Source of the DNA: Streptomyces sp. TG1A-60 | GTDB taxonomy: Bacteria > Actinomycetota > Actinomycetes > Streptomycetales > Streptomycetaceae | DNA: 64,000 bases | NCBI RefSeq assembly: GCF_037201975.1 | Contig: NZ_CP147520.1 | Span: 5,642,001 to 5,706,000 of the forward strand | Direction of reading: 5' to 3' | In this document: positions 46,588 through 56,387 of the stretch, piece after piece | How the letters are laid out: the number at the start of each line of letters is the position of its first letter | How positions within the stretch are numbered: position 1 is the stretch's first letter | The notes under the pieces: generated by a model | Told to the model about the DNA's origin: nothing | Seen by the model: the letters and a program-made list of their open reading frames with translations, nothing else | Databases searched by the model: none | Translations under genes and position numbers: made by a program

Positions 46588-46806
46588 GCCGGCGGCTGCC
46601 GGTGGCTGGTGCCGCGGCAGGCGACGTTCGCCCCGTCGCGGCACAAGTGGCCGCTCGCGCGGCCCCCGGCGCTCTCAGGGCGCGGCCGGTGTCAGCCGCG
46701 GCAACAGGACCGGCGGGGCTTCGGGCAGGCTCAGCCGGAGTCGTCCGTCCGGCCGGGGAGACCGAGCGGCCAGAAGGGTCCCCGACGGGACCTCCGACTC
46801 CCCTCC
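46588..46806. other. Gap between convergent GGCT-like gene and nasA
   Basis: This 219-base region has no conserved frame. Several short GC inverted repeats could terminate transcription, but none stands out. Confidence 0.4.
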
Positions 46807-48897
46807 TCAGTCCCCCACTGCCTCCACCCGCACCGCGCACGCCTTGAACTCCGGCATGCGTGAGGTCGGATCGAGGGCGGGGTTGGTGAGGGTGTTGGCG
46901 CGGCCCTCGCCCGGCCAGTGGAAGGGCATGAAGACCGTGTCGGGGCGGATGGTCGTCGTGATGCGGGCGGGGGCCACGGCCCGGCCCCGGCGGGAGACCA
47001 CGGCCACCGGATCGCCCTCCGCGGCGCCGACCCGCTCGGCGAGCCGGGGGTGCAGTTCCACGAACGGGCCGGGCGCGGCGGCGTTCAGCTCGTCGACCCG
47101 CCGGGTCTGGGCGCCCGACTGGTACTGGGCGACGACGCGCCCGGTGGTGAGCAGCACCGGATACTCGGCGTCCGGCTCCTCGGCCACCGCCCGGTGCACG
47201 ACGGGCACGAACCGCGCCCGGCCGTCGTCCGTGGCGAACCGGTCGAGGAAGAGGCGCGGTGTACCGGGATGGACCTCGTCGGCCGGGGCGGGGCAGGGCC
47301 AGAACACCCCGTTCTCCTCCGCCAGCCGCCGGTAGGTGATCCCCGAGTAGTCGGCGGGCCCGCCCGCGCTGGCCCGGCGCAGTTCGCCGAAGACCTCCTC
47401 GGCGTCGGTCGGGAATCCCTTCTCGACGCCGAGCCGGTCGGCCAGCTCGTGCATGACCTCCAGGTCGCTGCGGACGCCCTCGGGCGGGGTGATCGCGCGT
47501 CGCCGCAGCAGCACCCGGCCCTCCAGGTTGGTGGTCGTGCCGGTCTCCTCCGCCCACTGGGTCACCGGCAGCACGACGTCCGCGAGTTCCGCCGTCTCCG
47601 ACAGCACGACGTCGCACACCGCCAGGAAGTCCAGCGACTTGATCCGCTCCTCGATGTGCGCGGCCCGGGGCGCCGACACCACCGGGTTGGAGCCCATCAG
47701 CAGCAGGGACCTGATGTCGGTGCCGAGCGCGTCGAGCAGCTCGTAGGCGCTGCGCCCGGGGCCGGGCAGGCTCTCCGGGTCCACGCCCCAGACCTCGGCG
47801 ACGTGCCGCCGCGCCTCGGGGTCGACCAGCTTGCGGTAGCCGGGCAACTGGTCGGCCTTCTGGCCGTGTTCGCGTCCGCCCTGCCCGTTGCCCTGTCCGG
47901 TGAGACAGCCGTACCCGGACAGCGGCCGGCCGGCCCGGCCCGTCGCCAGCGTGAGATTGATCCACGCGCCGACCGTGTCCGTGCCCTTGGACTGCTGCTC
48001 GGGCCCGCGCGCGGTGAGCACCATCGCGTGCTCCGGCTCGCAGAACAGCCCTACCGCCTCGCGGAGTTCGGGAACGGACACCCCCGTGATCCGTTCCACG
48101 TACTCCGGCCAGTGCGCCATGGCCGCTGCCCGCGTCTCCTCCCACCCGCTGGTCCGCTCGCGGATGTACTCCTCGTCCGTCCGTCCCTCGGCCACGATCA
48201 GATGCAACAGGCCGAGAGCCAGGGCGAGATCGCTGCCGGGGCGCGGCGCCAGATGCAGGTCGGCCTGTTCGGCCGTGCGGGTGCGGCGCGGATCGATGAC
48301 GATCAACGTGCCGCCGTTGTCGCGCAGTTCCGTCAGATACCGCAGCGCCGGCGGCATGGTCTCCGCGAGGTTGGAGCCGACGAGGACGACACACCCCGTC
48401 TTCGGGATGTCCTCCAGCGGGAACGGCAGCCCCCGGTCCAGCCCGAAGGCCTTCATCCCGGCAGCCGCCGCCGAGGACATGCAGAAGCGGCCGTTGTAGT
48501 CGATCTGCGAGGTGCCGAGCACCACCCGCGCGAACTTGCCGAGCAGATACGCCTTCTCGTTGGTGAGCCCGCCGCCGCCGAACACTCCGCACGCGTCCGG
48601 GCCATGCTCCGTACGCGTGCGGGTGAGCCCCTCGGCGATCCGGTCGAGTGCCTCGTCCCAGGAGGCGGGCTCCAGGACGCCCGCCCTTCTGACCAAGGGA
48701 CTGGTCAGCCTGACCCGGGACGAGAGCACCGCCGGCGCCGTACGGCCCTTGCCGCACAGCGCTCCCCGGTTCACCGGGAAGTCCGCGCGCTCCGTGACCA
48801 CTGCGACACCGTCGGACCCGTCCGCACCGGGCGTCAGGTTCATCCCGCACTGCAGGGCGCAGTACGGGCAGTGGGTGGGCGTCGCGGAGTTCGGCAT
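46807..48897 (-). CDS. nasA: Assimilatory nitrate reductase, molybdopterin type
   Basis: NasA reduces nitrate to nitrite in the cytoplasm. The 696-residue protein has an N-terminal 4Fe-4S motif CPYCALQCG near residue 11 with the fourth Cys in LCGKG near 47. The Mo-bisMGD fold follows, with VGSNLAETMPP near 155, GQGNGQGGREHGQKADQLPG near 333 and the C-terminal HWPGEGRANTLTNPALDP near 665. It lacks the C-terminal BFD domain of longer NasA proteins, so it needs an outside reductase or ferredoxin. It is transcribed alone, with a GlnR-box-like element 24 bases before the ATG. NirB makes the next step. Confidence 0.94.
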   Translation of the reverse strand: MPNSATPTHCPYCALQCGMNLTPGADGSDGVAVVTERADFPVNRGALCGKGRTAPAVLSSRVRLTSPLVRRAGVLEPASWDEALDRIAEGLTRTRTEHGPDACGVFGGGGLTNEKAYLLGKFARVVLGTSQIDYNGRFCMSSAAAAGMKAFGLDRGLPFPLEDIPKTGCVVLVGSNLAETMPPALRYLTELRDNGGTLIVIDPRRTRTAEQADLHLAPRPGSDLALALGLLHLIVAEGRTDEEYIRERTSGWEETRAAAMAHWPEYVERITGVSVPELREAVGLFCEPEHAMVLTARGPEQQSKGTDTVGAWINLTLATGRAGRPLSGYGCLTGQGNGQGGREHGQKADQLPGYRKLVDPEARRHVAEVWGVDPESLPGPGRSAYELLDALGTDIRSLLLMGSNPVVSAPRAAHIEERIKSLDFLAVCDVVLSETAELADVVLPVTQWAEETGTTTNLEGRVLLRRRAITPPEGVRSDLEVMHELADRLGVEKGFPTDAEEVFGELRRASAGGPADYSGITYRRLAEENGVFWPCPAPADEVHPGTPRLFLDRFATDDGRARFVPVVHRAVAEEPDAEYPVLLTTGRVVAQYQSGAQTRRVDELNAAAPGPFVELHPRLAERVGAAEGDPVAVVSRRGRAVAPARITTTIRPDTVFMPFHWPGEGRANTLTNPALDPTSRMPEFKACAVRVEAVGD

Positions 48898-48920
48898 ACC
48901 GCTCAGCGTGCGTCGGGCGT

Positions 48921-48958
48921 GTTACGCGCCGCGACGCTCCCCGTTACGCGACCGGCAC
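48921..48958 (-). promoter_or_regulatory. GlnR-box-like element of nasA
   Basis: On the - strand the order is GTGCC-N6-GTAAC-N6-CGTCG-N6-GTAAC. Its layout, and its distance of 24 bases to the start codon, are identical to the nir operon element. Confidence 0.6.
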
Positions 48959-49209
48959 GGGGACCTCCCGGCGGCCCCGGGCCCGGCGTGAGGAGCCGGC
49001 CCGACGACGTCCCGGCTCTGGCACCGTATGTGGTCGCTCCACCGCTGACCGTCCACGCGTTCGGGCCCCGCGTGCCAAGAACCACGGGCGTCACGGACAC
49101 GGGGGGTCGTGCCGCGAGCCCTCTGGCGCCCGTCCTGTCACCTGGCCCGCGAGGGGGCCCCGCCGGAGCCGCGTCCGCCGCGCCGGAGGCCGCCGGCGGC
49201 CTGGTCGAG

Positions 49210-49370
49210 ATCTCCACACCGAAGCGCTTCTACGAAGGTCAGCCTCACGACCAGCGAGCTCAGGAACCTGACGTCCGGCTACACGACGCCGGCCAAGGGC
49301 AGCAGGAAGACGCGCATGGGGAACGTCAACAAGATCACCAGGGCTGTGGGGCACCATCAAGCACTGACGC
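49210..49370 (+). other. Orphan coding-like fragment
   Basis: From about 49236 one frame shows nearly pure third-position GC and reads VSLTTSELRNLTSGYTTPAK; a shift near 49341 gives LWGTIKH and a stop. It looks like the end of a lost or frameshifted gene. I do not recognise the family. Confidence 0.3.
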
Positions 49371-49398
49371 GAGCACTGACGCGAGCACCGCCCCAGTG

Positions 49399-50091
49399 CT
49401 AACGGGCTGCCGCCAGCGCCCGCTCGACCCCCGGTTCCTCAGGCCCGAGGAATTGGGGGTCCGGCTCGAACAGCGCGTCGATCGAGGCCTTGCCCGCGGC
49501 GAACAGCTCCCGCGTCGCGCCGTAGTACCAGGTCCCGTCATGCCGGTCCCGCACCCCGACGCCGTACGCCTCGACGCCCGCCTCCCGACACAGCGCGACG
49601 GCCCGGCGTATGTGGAAGCCCTGGCTGATCAGCACCGCGCGGTCCACGCCGAAGATCTTCCTGGCGCGGACACAGGAGTCCCAGGTGTCGAACCCGGCGT
49701 AGTCACTGACGATCCGCCCGTCGGGCACCCCGTGCTCGGTGAGATAGACGCGCATCGCGTCCGGCTCGTCGTACTCCTCCCGGCTGTTGTCGCCGGTGAC
49801 CAGCACCACCTCGATCCGGCCCGCGCGATACAGCTCGGCCGCCGCGTCCAGCCGCCGCGCGAGGTACGGGGACGGTTCGCCCTGCCACAGCCCCGCGCCG
49901 AACACGACGGCGACGTCCGTACGCGGCGCGTCGGCCGTGGTCCGCAGCCGCCCGTCGGCGGCGGTGAACATCCAGGTCGAGGGCAGCAGCGCCAGCACGC
50001 ACAGCAGCATCGCCGCCTGCACGGCCCGCCGCCGTCCCGCCCGAGTACGCGGCACACGAGGCAGCAGCGCGCCCCAACCGACCCGCCTCAC
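49399..50091 (-). CDS. SanA/YdcF-family (DUF218) membrane protein
   Basis: The 230-residue protein has one N-terminal membrane segment ([16 protein letters not shown]) and a DUF218 domain: [10 protein letters not shown] near residue 60, [16 protein letters not shown] near 98, and [15 protein letters not shown] near 150. The family includes SanA, linked to vancomycin tolerance, and ElyC, linked to envelope polymer synthesis in E. coli; the biochemical role is unclear. GTG 50091 was chosen because it gives a normal length. The frame stays open to TTG 50166 without conservation. It is divergent from the chelatase-like gene. Confidence 0.82.
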   Translation of the reverse strand: MRRVGWGALLPRVPRTRAGRRRAVQAAMLLCVLALLPSTWMFTAADGRLRTTADAPRTDVAVVFGAGLWQGEPSPYLARRLDAAAELYRAGRIEVVLVTGDNSREEYDEPDAMRVYLTEHGVPDGRIVSDYAGFDTWDSCVRARKIFGVDRAVLISQGFHIRRAVALCREAGVEAYGVGVRDRHDGTWYYGATRELFAAGKASIDALFEPDPQFLGPEEPGVERALAAAR

Positions 50092-50213
50092 TCTTGGCCC
50101 CCGTTCGCCGACTTCTGTGTCCTGGGTGTTTCCGACGGGTCCGACAGCACCCGTCCCTCCGACCAACGAAGACGCCGTACGAGATGATCCGGTTCACCCG
50201 ACAGGGTGATGAG

Positions 50214-50245
50214 CGTCACGTGACGCTGCCGAAACCGCAGGTCAC
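50214..50245 (+). promoter_or_regulatory. GlnR-box-like element and palindrome upstream of the chelatase-like gene
   Basis: GTGAC (50220-50224)-N6-GAAAC (50231-50235) matches the GlnR a-b half-site pair exactly. It is followed by GTCAC at 50241. The perfect palindrome GCGTCACGTGACGC (50214-50227) overlaps it. It lies about 110 bases before the ATG of the chelatase-like gene. Confidence 0.55.
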
Positions 50246-50343
50246 GTCAGGTTCACACACTGGCGCAGCGCCCCGTGATCCCCCGGAAAACGCCCGTCAC
50301 TCCCGTGCAACGGGAAGGCAACCTCCCCCGGCACCATCGGTGC

Positions 50344-51207
50344 ATGACGGCGACGACGAGGAGGTCGAACGCGGACCTCGACGGTACGGCCCACCTGATG
50401 AACCGGATCAGTGGCCGGTCGGCCGGCCGACTCGGCCTCGTCCCGCGCGAGGGGGCCCGGCGCCCCGCCCCGCCCGTCCTCGTCCTCGTCGCACACGGCA
50501 GCCGCGACCCGCGCGCCCTGGCGACCGTGCGCACCCTCATGGACCGCGTCCGCGAGCAGCGTCCCGGCCTGTCCGTCCGCCTCGGCCACATCGAGCTGAA
50601 CGAGCCCCGGCTTCCCGACACCCTCGCCGCCCTCGGCGACCGGGAAGCGGTCCTCGTCCCCCTCCTCCTCAGCCGTGGCTACCACATCAAGCAGGACATC
50701 CCCGAGATGGCCGCCGCGGCCGGGGCCCGCACCCGCCTGGCCGCCCCTCTCGGCCCGCACCCCCTCCTCGTGGAGACCCTGCACACCCGCCTCGTCGAGG
50801 CCGGCTGGCGCACGCCGGCGGACGACGCCACCCGCCGCACCAGCGCGGTCGTCCTCGCCGCCGCCGGCTCCCGCGATCCCGACGCGGCCGTCGACACCGG
50901 CCGCACGGCCCGACTCCTGGCCGCCCGCCTCGGCGTCCCCGTCATCCCCGCCTACGCCTCCGCCGCCGCCCCCACCGTCCACGACGCCGTACGCTCCCTC
51001 ACCTCGCGAGGCCGCCACCGCACAGCCGTGGCCTCCTACTTCACGGCCCCCGGCCGCTTCGCCACGGAGTGCGCGAGCGCGGCCCCCCGGGCAGCGGCGG
51101 CCCCCCTGGGCGCCCACCCGGCCATGGCGAGGCTGATCCTGCACCGCTACGACGAGTCCTTGGCGACCCCCGAGACGACGACGGAGCGAGCACTGGCGTC
51201 GGCATAG
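50344..51207 (+). CDS. Sirohydrochlorin chelatase-like (CbiX/SirB) protein
   Basis: The 287-residue protein has two tandem CbiX-type domains. The first begins [14 protein letters not shown] near residue 46, with the metal-binding His, and continues [19 protein letters not shown] near 100. The second begins [19 protein letters not shown] near 170, where the equivalent His is Ala, so only the first site looks intact. These enzymes insert Fe or Co into sirohydrochlorin. Between nasA and the nir operon, with a GlnR-like element upstream, supplying siroheme to NirB is the simplest role. The ATG lacks a strong ribosome site. Confidence 0.85.
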   Translation: MTATTRRSNADLDGTAHLMNRISGRSAGRLGLVPREGARRPAPPVLVLVAHGSRDPRALATVRTLMDRVREQRPGLSVRLGHIELNEPRLPDTLAALGDREAVLVPLLLSRGYHIKQDIPEMAAAAGARTRLAAPLGPHPLLVETLHTRLVEAGWRTPADDATRRTSAVVLAAAGSRDPDAAVDTGRTARLLAARLGVPVIPAYASAAAPTVHDAVRSLTSRGRHRTAVASYFTAPGRFATECASAAPRAAAAPLGAHPAMARLILHRYDESLATPETTTERALASA

Positions 51208-51305
51208 CGAGCACTGGCGTCCGTACAGCCCCGCACCCGCCGCCCACCAGAACCCGGCGGACGGGTAGGCGCCCGATAGCCACCGCCTCCGCTTACTGTC
51301 GAGTC

Positions 51306-52595
51306 ATGGAAGGCACCGCACCACCCAACTACGACGCACCCTCGGCACAACGATGGGCCCCCGAGCCGGACAAACGCCCCGGCCGCACCGCCTTCCAACG
51401 CGACCGCGCCCGCGTACTCCACTCCGCCGCCCTGCGCAGACTCGCCGGCAAGACCCAGGTGGTGACACCCGGCACCCGTAACCAGGCCTGGGACGCCAGC
51501 CCCCGCACCCGTCTGACCCACTCCCTGGAGTGCGCCCAGGTCGGCCGGGAGCTGGGCGCGGCCCTCGGCTGCGACCCGGACCTCGTGGAGGCCGCCTGCC
51601 TCTCCCACGACCTCGGCCACCCTCCCTTCGGTCACAACGGCGAACAGGCGCTCAACGAATTCGCCGAGGACTGCGGAGGCTTCGAGGGCAACGCCCAGTC
51701 CCTGCGCCTGCTGACACGCATCGAACCCAAGCGCTTCGTAGGGTCGGACGCCACCGGCGAACTCGTCAGCGTCGGCCTCAACCTCACCCGCGCCGCCCTG
51801 GACGCCGCCACCAAGTACCCCTGGCCGCGTGGCGCCCACCCCACCGACCCGAAGTCCTCCAAGTTCGGCGTGTACGACGACGACCGCCCCGTCTTCGACT
51901 GGGTCCGCAAGGACGCCCCCGGCACGAGCACGACCTTCGAGGCCCAGGTCATGGACTGGTCCGACGACGTGGCGTATTCGGTGCACGACGTCGAGGACGG
52001 TCTGCACGCGGGCCACATCGACCCCAACTGCCTGCACGCCGAGCCCGAACGGCAGGCGGTGTTCGAGGTGGCGCGCGGCCGGTACGTACCCGCAGACACC
52101 GACCCGGCCGAACTCGCCGAGGCCCTCGACCGCCTCCTCGACCAGGAGTGGTGGCCGCACGGCTACGACGGAACGGCCGTCGCGCAGGCCCGGCTGAAGG
52201 ACGCCACCAGCCAGCTCATCGGCCGTTTCTGCCTCGCCGCCGAGAGCGCCACCCGCCAGGCGTACGGCGACGGGCCCCTCACCCGGTACGCCGCCCAGCT
52301 GGTCGTGCCGCGCGGAACCCGCCTGGAGTGCGCGGTCCTCAAGGCCGTCGCCGACCGGTATGTGATGCAGCGGGCCGAGCAGGAGCGGCTCCGCGCCGAC
52401 CAGCGGATCGTCGTCGCCGAACTCGCCGAGGCGCTCACGCTCCGCGCACCGGAGGGCCTGGAGCCCCAGTTCCGCGCCCTGTTCGACACGGCCCCGGACG
52501 ACCGTGCCCGCAAGCGGGTGACAGTCGACCAGATCGCCTCCCTCACCGACACCTCGGCCCGCTCGCTGCACGCGAGACTGACGGGGCGTATGTGA
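51306..52595 (+). CDS. dgt: Deoxyguanosinetriphosphate triphosphohydrolase-like protein
   Basis: The enzyme hydrolyses dNTPs to deoxynucleoside and triphosphate. The 429-residue HD-domain protein has [15 protein letters not shown] near residue 68, with the first metal His, then [20 protein letters not shown] near 98 carrying the HD pair and His, and [16 protein letters not shown] near 218 with the last Asp. Length is typical of the type 2 family. TACTGT (51294-51299) lies 6 bases before the ATG, so the transcript is probably leaderless. Confidence 0.95.
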   Translation: MEGTAPPNYDAPSAQRWAPEPDKRPGRTAFQRDRARVLHSAALRRLAGKTQVVTPGTRNQAWDASPRTRLTHSLECAQVGRELGAALGCDPDLVEAACLSHDLGHPPFGHNGEQALNEFAEDCGGFEGNAQSLRLLTRIEPKRFVGSDATGELVSVGLNLTRAALDAATKYPWPRGAHPTDPKSSKFGVYDDDRPVFDWVRKDAPGTSTTFEAQVMDWSDDVAYSVHDVEDGLHAGHIDPNCLHAEPERQAVFEVARGRYVPADTDPAELAEALDRLLDQEWWPHGYDGTAVAQARLKDATSQLIGRFCLAAESATRQAYGDGPLTRYAAQLVVPRGTRLECAVLKAVADRYVMQRAEQERLRADQRIVVAELAEALTLRAPEGLEPQFRALFDTAPDDRARKRVTVDQIASLTDTSARSLHARLTGRM

Positions 52596-52699
52596 CACGG
52601 ACGTGACCCTCCGTGGCCTGATCGGGTCACTACCTCTTCCCGCATCACGCTGTGTGCGGGACGCTCGCATGTGGACGCACCCTCAAGAGGAGGCATCAA

Positions 52700-53965
52700 G
52701 TGGTCGACGCGGATCAGACATTCGTCATCGTGGGAGGCGGTCTCGCCGGCGCGAAGGCGGCCGAGACGCTCCGAGCGGAGGGCTTCACCGGCCGCGTGAT
52801 ACTGATCTGCGACGAACGCGACCACCCCTACGAGCGCCCGCCGCTGTCCAAGGGCTATCTGCTCGGCAGGAAGGAGCGCGACAGCGTCTTCGTCCACGAG
52901 CCGTCCTGGTACGCGCGCAACGACATCGAGCTGCACCTCGGTCAGACCGTCGACGCGATCGACCGCACGGCGAAGACCGTCCGCTTCGGCGACGACGGCA
53001 CCCTCGTCCACTACGACAAGCTGCTGATCGCGACCGGCGCAGAGCCCCGCCGCCTGGACATCCCGGGCACCGACCTCGCGGGCGTCCACCATCTGCGCCG
53101 CCTGGCCCACGCCGAGCGCCTCAAGGGCGTCCTCGCGGCCCTCGGCCGTGACAACGGCCATCTCGTCATCGCGGGCGCCGGCTGGATCGGCCTGGAGGTG
53201 GCGGCGGCGGCCCGCGAGTACGGCGCGGAGGTGACCGTCGTCGAGCCCGAGCCGACGCCGCTGCACGGCGTCCTCGGCCCCGAGCTCGGCAACCTCTTCG
53301 CCGAGCTCCACCGTGAGCACGGCGTCCGTTTCCACTTCGGCGCGCAGCTCACCGAGATCGTCGGCCAGGACGGGATGGTCCTGGCCGCCCGGACGGACAC
53401 GGGGGAGGAGCACCCGGCCCACGACGTCCTCGCCGCGATCGGGGCGGCGCCGAGGACCGGCCTCGCCGAGGCCGCGGGGCTGGAGGTCGCCGACCGCGCG
53501 TACGGCGGGGGCATCGTGGTGGACACGGCGTTGCGCACGTCCGACCCCGCCGTCTACGCCGCCGGGGACGTCGTGTCCTTCCCGCACGCCCTGTTCGACA
53601 CCCGGCTGCGGGTCGAACACTGGGCCAACGCGCTGAACGGCGGGTCGGCGGCGGCGCGCTCGATGCTCGGGCGGGACGTCACCTACGACCGTGTGCCCTA
53701 CTTCTTCTCCGACCAGTACGACATGGGTATGGAGTACTCGGGATGGGCGCCGCCGGGTTCGTACGACCAGGTGCTGATCCGGGGGGACGCCGGGAAGCGC
53801 GAGTTCGTCGCCTTCTGGGTGAAGGAGGGCAGGGTGCTGGCCGGGATGAACGTGAACGTGTGGGATGTCACGGAGCCGATCCAGAAACTGATCCGGTCCC
53901 GGGCCGCGGTCGACGTGGAGGCGCTCTCGAATCCCCAAGTGCCGCTGGAGAGCCTGATCGCCTAG
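52700..53965 (+). CDS. Ferredoxin-reductase-type FAD/NAD oxidoreductase
   Basis: The 421-residue protein shows VIVGGGLAGAKAAETLRAEG near residue 8 (FAD), YERPPLSKGYL near 45, VIAGAGWIGLEVAAAAREYG near 154 (NAD), and YAAGDVVSFP near 290, followed by a C-terminal reductase domain. This is the pattern of reductases that serve P450 or dioxygenase ferredoxins. No ferredoxin or P450 gene is adjacent, though a P450 relic lies elsewhere in the window. GTG 52700 has AGAGGAGG about 8 bases upstream. Confidence 0.92.
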   Translation: MVDADQTFVIVGGGLAGAKAAETLRAEGFTGRVILICDERDHPYERPPLSKGYLLGRKERDSVFVHEPSWYARNDIELHLGQTVDAIDRTAKTVRFGDDGTLVHYDKLLIATGAEPRRLDIPGTDLAGVHHLRRLAHAERLKGVLAALGRDNGHLVIAGAGWIGLEVAAAAREYGAEVTVVEPEPTPLHGVLGPELGNLFAELHREHGVRFHFGAQLTEIVGQDGMVLAARTDTGEEHPAHDVLAAIGAAPRTGLAEAAGLEVADRAYGGGIVVDTALRTSDPAVYAAGDVVSFPHALFDTRLRVEHWANALNGGSAAARSMLGRDVTYDRVPYFFSDQYDMGMEYSGWAPPGSYDQVLIRGDAGKREFVAFWVKEGRVLAGMNVNVWDVTEPIQKLIRSRAAVDVEALSNPQVPLESLIA

Positions 53966-54004
53966 GCGCCCGCCCGGTGGGGGCGCGCGGCGACCACGGG
54001 CCGT

Positions 54005-54065
54005 ACGCGGCTGGTCGCGCCCACGCGGCCGCAGGTCGGCACGGCCCCGCGCCCCTTCCGGGCGC
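54005..54065. repeat. Intergenic repeat, copy F
   Basis: GCGGCTGGTCGCGCCCACGC and the following CGGCACGGCCCCGCGCCCCT resemble the reverse form of copies A and C. It lies between the flavin reductase gene and dnaG. Confidence 0.5.
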
Positions 54066-54110
54066 TGCCCGTGCCCCATGGCTGTCGGTGGACCACCGTA
54101 GAATCACCGC

Positions 54111-56011
54111 GTGGCAGGACGGATCAACGACGAGGACGTGAAGGCGGTACGGGACGCGGTCCCGATCGACGCCGTGGTCTCCGAGTACCTCCAGCTGCGC
54201 AACGCGGGCGGGGGGAACCTGAAGGGGCTGTGCCCCTTCCACGACGAGAAGTCGCCGTCCTTCCAGGTCAGCCCGAGCAAGGGCCTCTTCCACTGCTTCG
54301 GCTGCCAGGAGGGCGGCGACACCATCACGTTCGTGATGAAGGTCGACCACCTGTCCTTCTCGGAGGCGGTCGAGCGCCTGGCCGCCCAGGCCGGCATCAC
54401 CCTCCGCTACGAGGAGGGCGGGTACAACCCGTCGCACCAGCGCGGCGAGCGGATCCGTCTGGTCGAGGCGCACAAGATCGCCGCCGAGTGGTATGCGGAA
54501 CAGCTCGCCACCGGCCCAGAGGCCGACACCGGCCGGATCTTCCTCGCCGAGCGCGGCTTCGACCAGGCCGCCGCCGTCCACTTCGGCGTCGGCTACAGCC
54601 CCCAGGGCTGGGACCACCTCACCCGCCATCTGCGCGGCAAGGGCTTCACCGACAAGGAACTGCTCCTGTCCGGGCTCTCCCAGGAGGGCCGCCGCGGCCC
54701 CATCGACCGCTTCCGGGGCCGCCTGATGTGGCCCATCCGCGACATCGGCGGGGACGTCGTCGGCTTCGGGGCGAGGAAGCTGTACGAGACGGACAACGGG
54801 CCGAAGTACCTCAACACCCCCGACACGCCGATCTACCGGAAGTCCCTGGTCCTGTACGGCATCGACCTCGCCAAGAAGGACATCGCCAAGGCCAGCCGGG
54901 CCGTCGTGGTCGAGGGCTACACCGACGTCATGGCCTGCCACCTCGCCGGCGTGACGACTGCCATCGCGACCTGCGGCACCGCCTTCGGCGGCGACCACAT
55001 CAAGATCCTCCGCCGGCTCCTCATGGACAACGGCAGCGCACGCGTCATCTTCACCTTCGACGGCGACGCGGCCGGCCAGAAGGCGGCCCTGCGCGCCTTC
55101 GAGGACGACCAGAAGTTCGCCGCCGAGACGTACATCGCCATCGCGCCCGACGGCATGGACCCGTGCGAGCTGCGGCTCGCCAAGGGCGACGAGGCGGTCG
55201 CCGAGCTGGTCGAACCCCGCACCCCGCTCTTCGAGTTCGCGCTCCGGCAGATCGTCGCCCGCTACGACCTGGAGACCCCCGCCGGGCGCGCCGCCGCCCT
55301 CGACGAGGCGGCGCCCGTGGTGGCCCGCATCAAGAACAGCGGTGCCCAGCACGAGGTCGCCGTGGAGCTCGCCGGCATGCTCGGCATCCTCGACACCCAG
55401 TTCGTCGTCAAGCGCGTCGCCCAGCTGGCCCGCTGGGCCCGCGATCGCGGCGGCCAGGGCCCCGCCCCGGCCGCCCGGCGCCCCTCCCAGCCGTACGAGT
55501 CCGCCGCCCGCCCCCCTCCGGCCCGGCCCTCCACCTCCGCAACCCGGTCTACGCCACCGAGCGTGAACTCCTCAAACTCGCCCTTCAGCGCCCTGAGCTG
55601 GTCGCCCCCGCGTTCGACGCGTACGGGGTCGACGAGTTCACCGCCGACCAGTACGCGGCCGTACGCCAGGCGATCATCGAGGCGGGCGGCGTCGAGTACG
55701 GCGCGCAGGACCCGCAGGAGTACCTGGTCCGGGTCCGTGAGGCGGCGCCGGACGACACGGTGCGGGCCATGGTGACGGAGCTGGCGGTCGAGGCGATCAT
55801 GCGCAAGACGGTCGACGACGTGTACGCCGGGGCCCAGCTGGTCACCGTGCGCCGCCGGGCCGTCGAGCGCCGGGTGCGTGACGTCCAGGGCAGCCTGGCA
55901 AGGGCGAGCGCCCATGGCGATCCGGCCCAGCTGGCCGCCGTACAGAACGAGTTGTGGGTTCTCCAGCAGTACGACCAGGCGCTTCGGGAGCGGGGCGCGG
56001 AGGCGCTCTGA
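54111..56011 (+). CDS. dnaG: DNA primase (frameshifted as given)
   Basis: DnaG lays RNA primers for replication. The N-terminal zinc finger reads CPFHDEKSPSF then HCFGC (residues ~40-65). The TOPRIM catalytic domain follows, with VVEGYTDVMA near 265 and FDGDAAGQKAA near 315, and the C-terminal DnaB-binding helical part comes last. The frame breaks at 55511-55516: six Cs where seven would continue ALHLRNPVYATERELLKLAL. Restored, the protein is about 633 residues, normal for the genus. TAGAAT (54099-54104) lies 6 bases before the GTG, so it is probably leaderless. As the gene is essential, the missing C is most simply a sequencing error. Confidence 0.93.
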
Positions 56012-56387
56012 GGCCCCGCCGGCCGGCCTCGGGGGCGTGAACGTCCCCGGCGCCCAGGCCAATGCCGGGCCCCCGGCCCCCCACTCCGTACGGCCTTCAA
56101 GCTGTTTCAGGCCCTCCCGGCGGCGCACTCGTACGGCAAGGTAATCGTGGGGTCACGGACCGGACGCAAAAAGTCATCGCACGCCCCTCGTGGCGGCTGT
56201 GTGTCGTACTCCACACTGGGTTCCGGTGCCTGAGCCCTCGGAGCGCGGCCGACCCGTCCCCCACGGGTCCATGATCCCCGCGGTTCCGCTCGATGAGTAC
56301 GGGATGGACGGCGGTGAGACCGTCCGCGCCATCCCCGACGTACCGCCGTCGTACGCCTTGGCAGCGACATTCCTGGAGGTCGCCCCC
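56012..56387 (+). other. Long region upstream of the sigma factor gene
   Basis: This 376-base region is open in the sigma-factor frame from 56190, but no conserved protein sequence is seen before 56388. It presumably holds the promoter and a long 5' leader. No palindrome stands out. Confidence 0.4.

Noticed and set aside
55511..55516. Programmed ribosomal frameshift in dnaG
   Set aside because: A C-run alone is not a recognised slippery site here, no stimulatory structure is evident, and similar breaks occur in unrelated genes in this window. Consensus error is simpler.
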